From Burkholderia lata (GTDB taxonomy: Bacteria; Pseudomonadota; Gammaproteobacteria; Burkholderiales; Burkholderiaceae), in NCBI RefSeq assembly GCF_902499335.1, contig NZ_CABVQK010000005.1:496001-560000 (forward strand): a DNA stretch of 64,000 bases, in the 5' to 3' direction. Within the stretch, counting starts at the first letter, position 1, and each line of letters opens with the position of its first letter. A program made the translations under genes and the position numbers. Shown here piece after piece: positions 63,401 through 64,000 of the stretch. The notes beneath the pieces were generated by a model. It did not search any database and had not been told where the DNA came from. It saw only the letters and a list, made by a program, of their open reading frames with translations.

Positions 63401-63856
63401 ATGAGCACCATTGCTTTCCATCCTTCGGGTGTCGCGCATCCGCGTCAGGCCGAATTCACGATTCTCGAACAGCTGCTGGCGATCCGCGTCCGATCGGGGG
63501 CCGATCTTGCCGAGCTGGCGAGCGCGCGCGTCGACGTATCGGTGATCGACCGGCTGTCCGAGCGCGGGCTGAAATCCGACGAGCTGGCCTTCATCATTCC
63601 TCGCCGCACGCTGAGCCATCGCCGCCAGGCGCACGAACGCCTGTCGCACGAGGAATCCGACAAGGCGATCCGTCTCGCGCGCATCGTCGCGCAGGCGACG
63701 GCCACGTTCGGCGACCAGGACAAGGCGATGGCATGGCTGCGCAACGGGCTTCAGCGCTTCGGCGGCCGCACGTCGCTCGACATGGCGAGCACCGAACATG
63801 GCGCGCGGCTCGTCGAGGAAGTGCTCACGCAGATCGACGAGGGGTACTTCGCTTGA
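63401..63856 (+). CDS. Xre/MbcA/ParS-type antitoxin (DUF2384)
   Basis: 151 residues from ATG 63401 with GGGAGAGG upstream. SERGLKSDELAFIIPRRTLSHRRQAHERLS is the HTH-like region, and IRLARIVAQATATFGDQDKAMAWLRNGLQRFGGRTSLDMAST is the DUF2384 toxin-binding domain with the conserved W and G. These antitoxins neutralise RES-domain toxins. Its stop overlaps the toxin start. Despite the protein name ParS in some annotations it is unrelated to the parS DNA sites. Confidence 0.9.
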   Translation: MSTIAFHPSGVAHPRQAEFTILEQLLAIRVRSGADLAELASARVDVSVIDRLSERGLKSDELAFIIPRRTLSHRRQAHERLSHEESDKAIRLARIVAQATATFGDQDKAMAWLRNGLQRFGGRTSLDMASTEHGARLVEEVLTQIDEGYFA

Positions 63857-64000
63857 CGACGCTGTGGCGGATCAGCAATTTCGCCGACCTGAAAGGCGTC
63901 GGCGGGTTGCGTGCCGGCGGGCGTTGGCATTTTGCCGGGCAGCCCGTCGTGTATCTCGCCGAGCATCCGGCGCTTGCGCTGCTCGAGACGCTCGTTCATT
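63853..64000 (+). CDS. RES-domain toxin, 3' end cut by window edge
   Basis: Probable TTG start at 63853 overlapping the antitoxin stop. The visible 49 residues include TLWRISNF, the conserved GGLRAGGRWHFAGQPVVYLAE and HPALALLETLVH, the RES signature with its catalytic Arg and Tyr. RES toxins break down NAD+. The rest of the gene is outside the window. Confidence 0.85.
   Translation, partial: MTTLWRISNFADLKGVGGLRAGGRWHFAGQPVVYLAEHPALALLETLVH

Noticed and set aside
1-64000. CRISPR arrays, IS elements, rRNA or tRNA genes
   Set aside because: None recognised on reading; the only short repeats are the iterons and parS sites.

Overview
The window is high-GC DNA typical of the Burkholderia cepacia complex. 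It carries the replication and partition locus of a secondary replicon. A small ParA (33715-34410) and a ParB (34403-35434) sit beside five copies of the 16-bp palindrome GTTGTCACGTGACAAC or one-base variants. From memory this is the parS reported for the third replicon (c3/pC3) of B. cenocepacia. A convergent Rep_3-type initiator gene (35529-36845) follows, and behind it is an array of about 16 iterons with consensus CCCATAANNGGNTACC. No rRNA, tRNA, IS element or CRISPR array was seen.

Layout. (1) 1-10326, minus strand: nine tightly overlapping genes that look like a small biosynthetic operon for an N-N-bonded (hydrazine) metabolite. In transcription order they are a KamA-type lysine aminomutase, a DAO-type FAD oxidase, a lysine/ornithine N-hydroxylase, an ATP-grasp ligase, a MetRS-like protein, a CaiB/BaiF CoA-transferase, a small cupin, a second FAD oxidase and an AEC-family transporter cut by the window edge. 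The set N-hydroxylase + cupin + MetRS-like protein + FAD oxidase matches the hydrazine-forming machinery known from s56-p1 and triacsin biosynthesis. Here, however, cupin and MetRS-like parts are separate proteins, and an aminomutase and a ligase are added. (2) 10501-17065: catabolic and transport genes (two MFS permeases, a PEP mutase/isocitrate lyase-type enzyme, an amidohydrolase, a LysR regulator and a MaoC-type dehydratase). (3) 17385-22718: a MarR-led efflux operon (FUSC protein, DUF1656, HlyD, outer-membrane factor) resembling aromatic-acid exporters. (4) 22908-31890: molybdenum-related genes (molbindin, NifQ-like), a decayed VOC gene, a His-tailed EamA permease, a ProQ-domain protein, DUF2889, a flavodoxin, a TetR/MBL-hydrolase divergent pair and an AraC regulator. 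(5) 31891-39452: the gene-poor partition and origin region. (6) 39453-51461: a DUF4148 protein, a diverged second adenylosuccinate synthetase, regulators, an orphan substrate-binding protein, and an M20 hydrolase/porin/MHS permease cluster. (7) 51462-58576: a LysR regulator followed by a complete tripartite RND efflux operon. (8) 58721-64000: a dienelactone hydrolase, DUF4148, GlxA-type regulator, HD protein, catalase pseudogene, DUF1289 protein and an Xre/RES toxin-antitoxin pair cut by the right edge.

Two things stand out. The first is the hydrazine-type cluster at the left end. The second is a cluster of origin-type sites far from the origin: within about 560 bp (62780-63343) lie an exact-consensus iteron, a 15/16 parS match and a perfect DnaA box. 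All functional statements rest on reading protein motifs and gene context; no database search was run.
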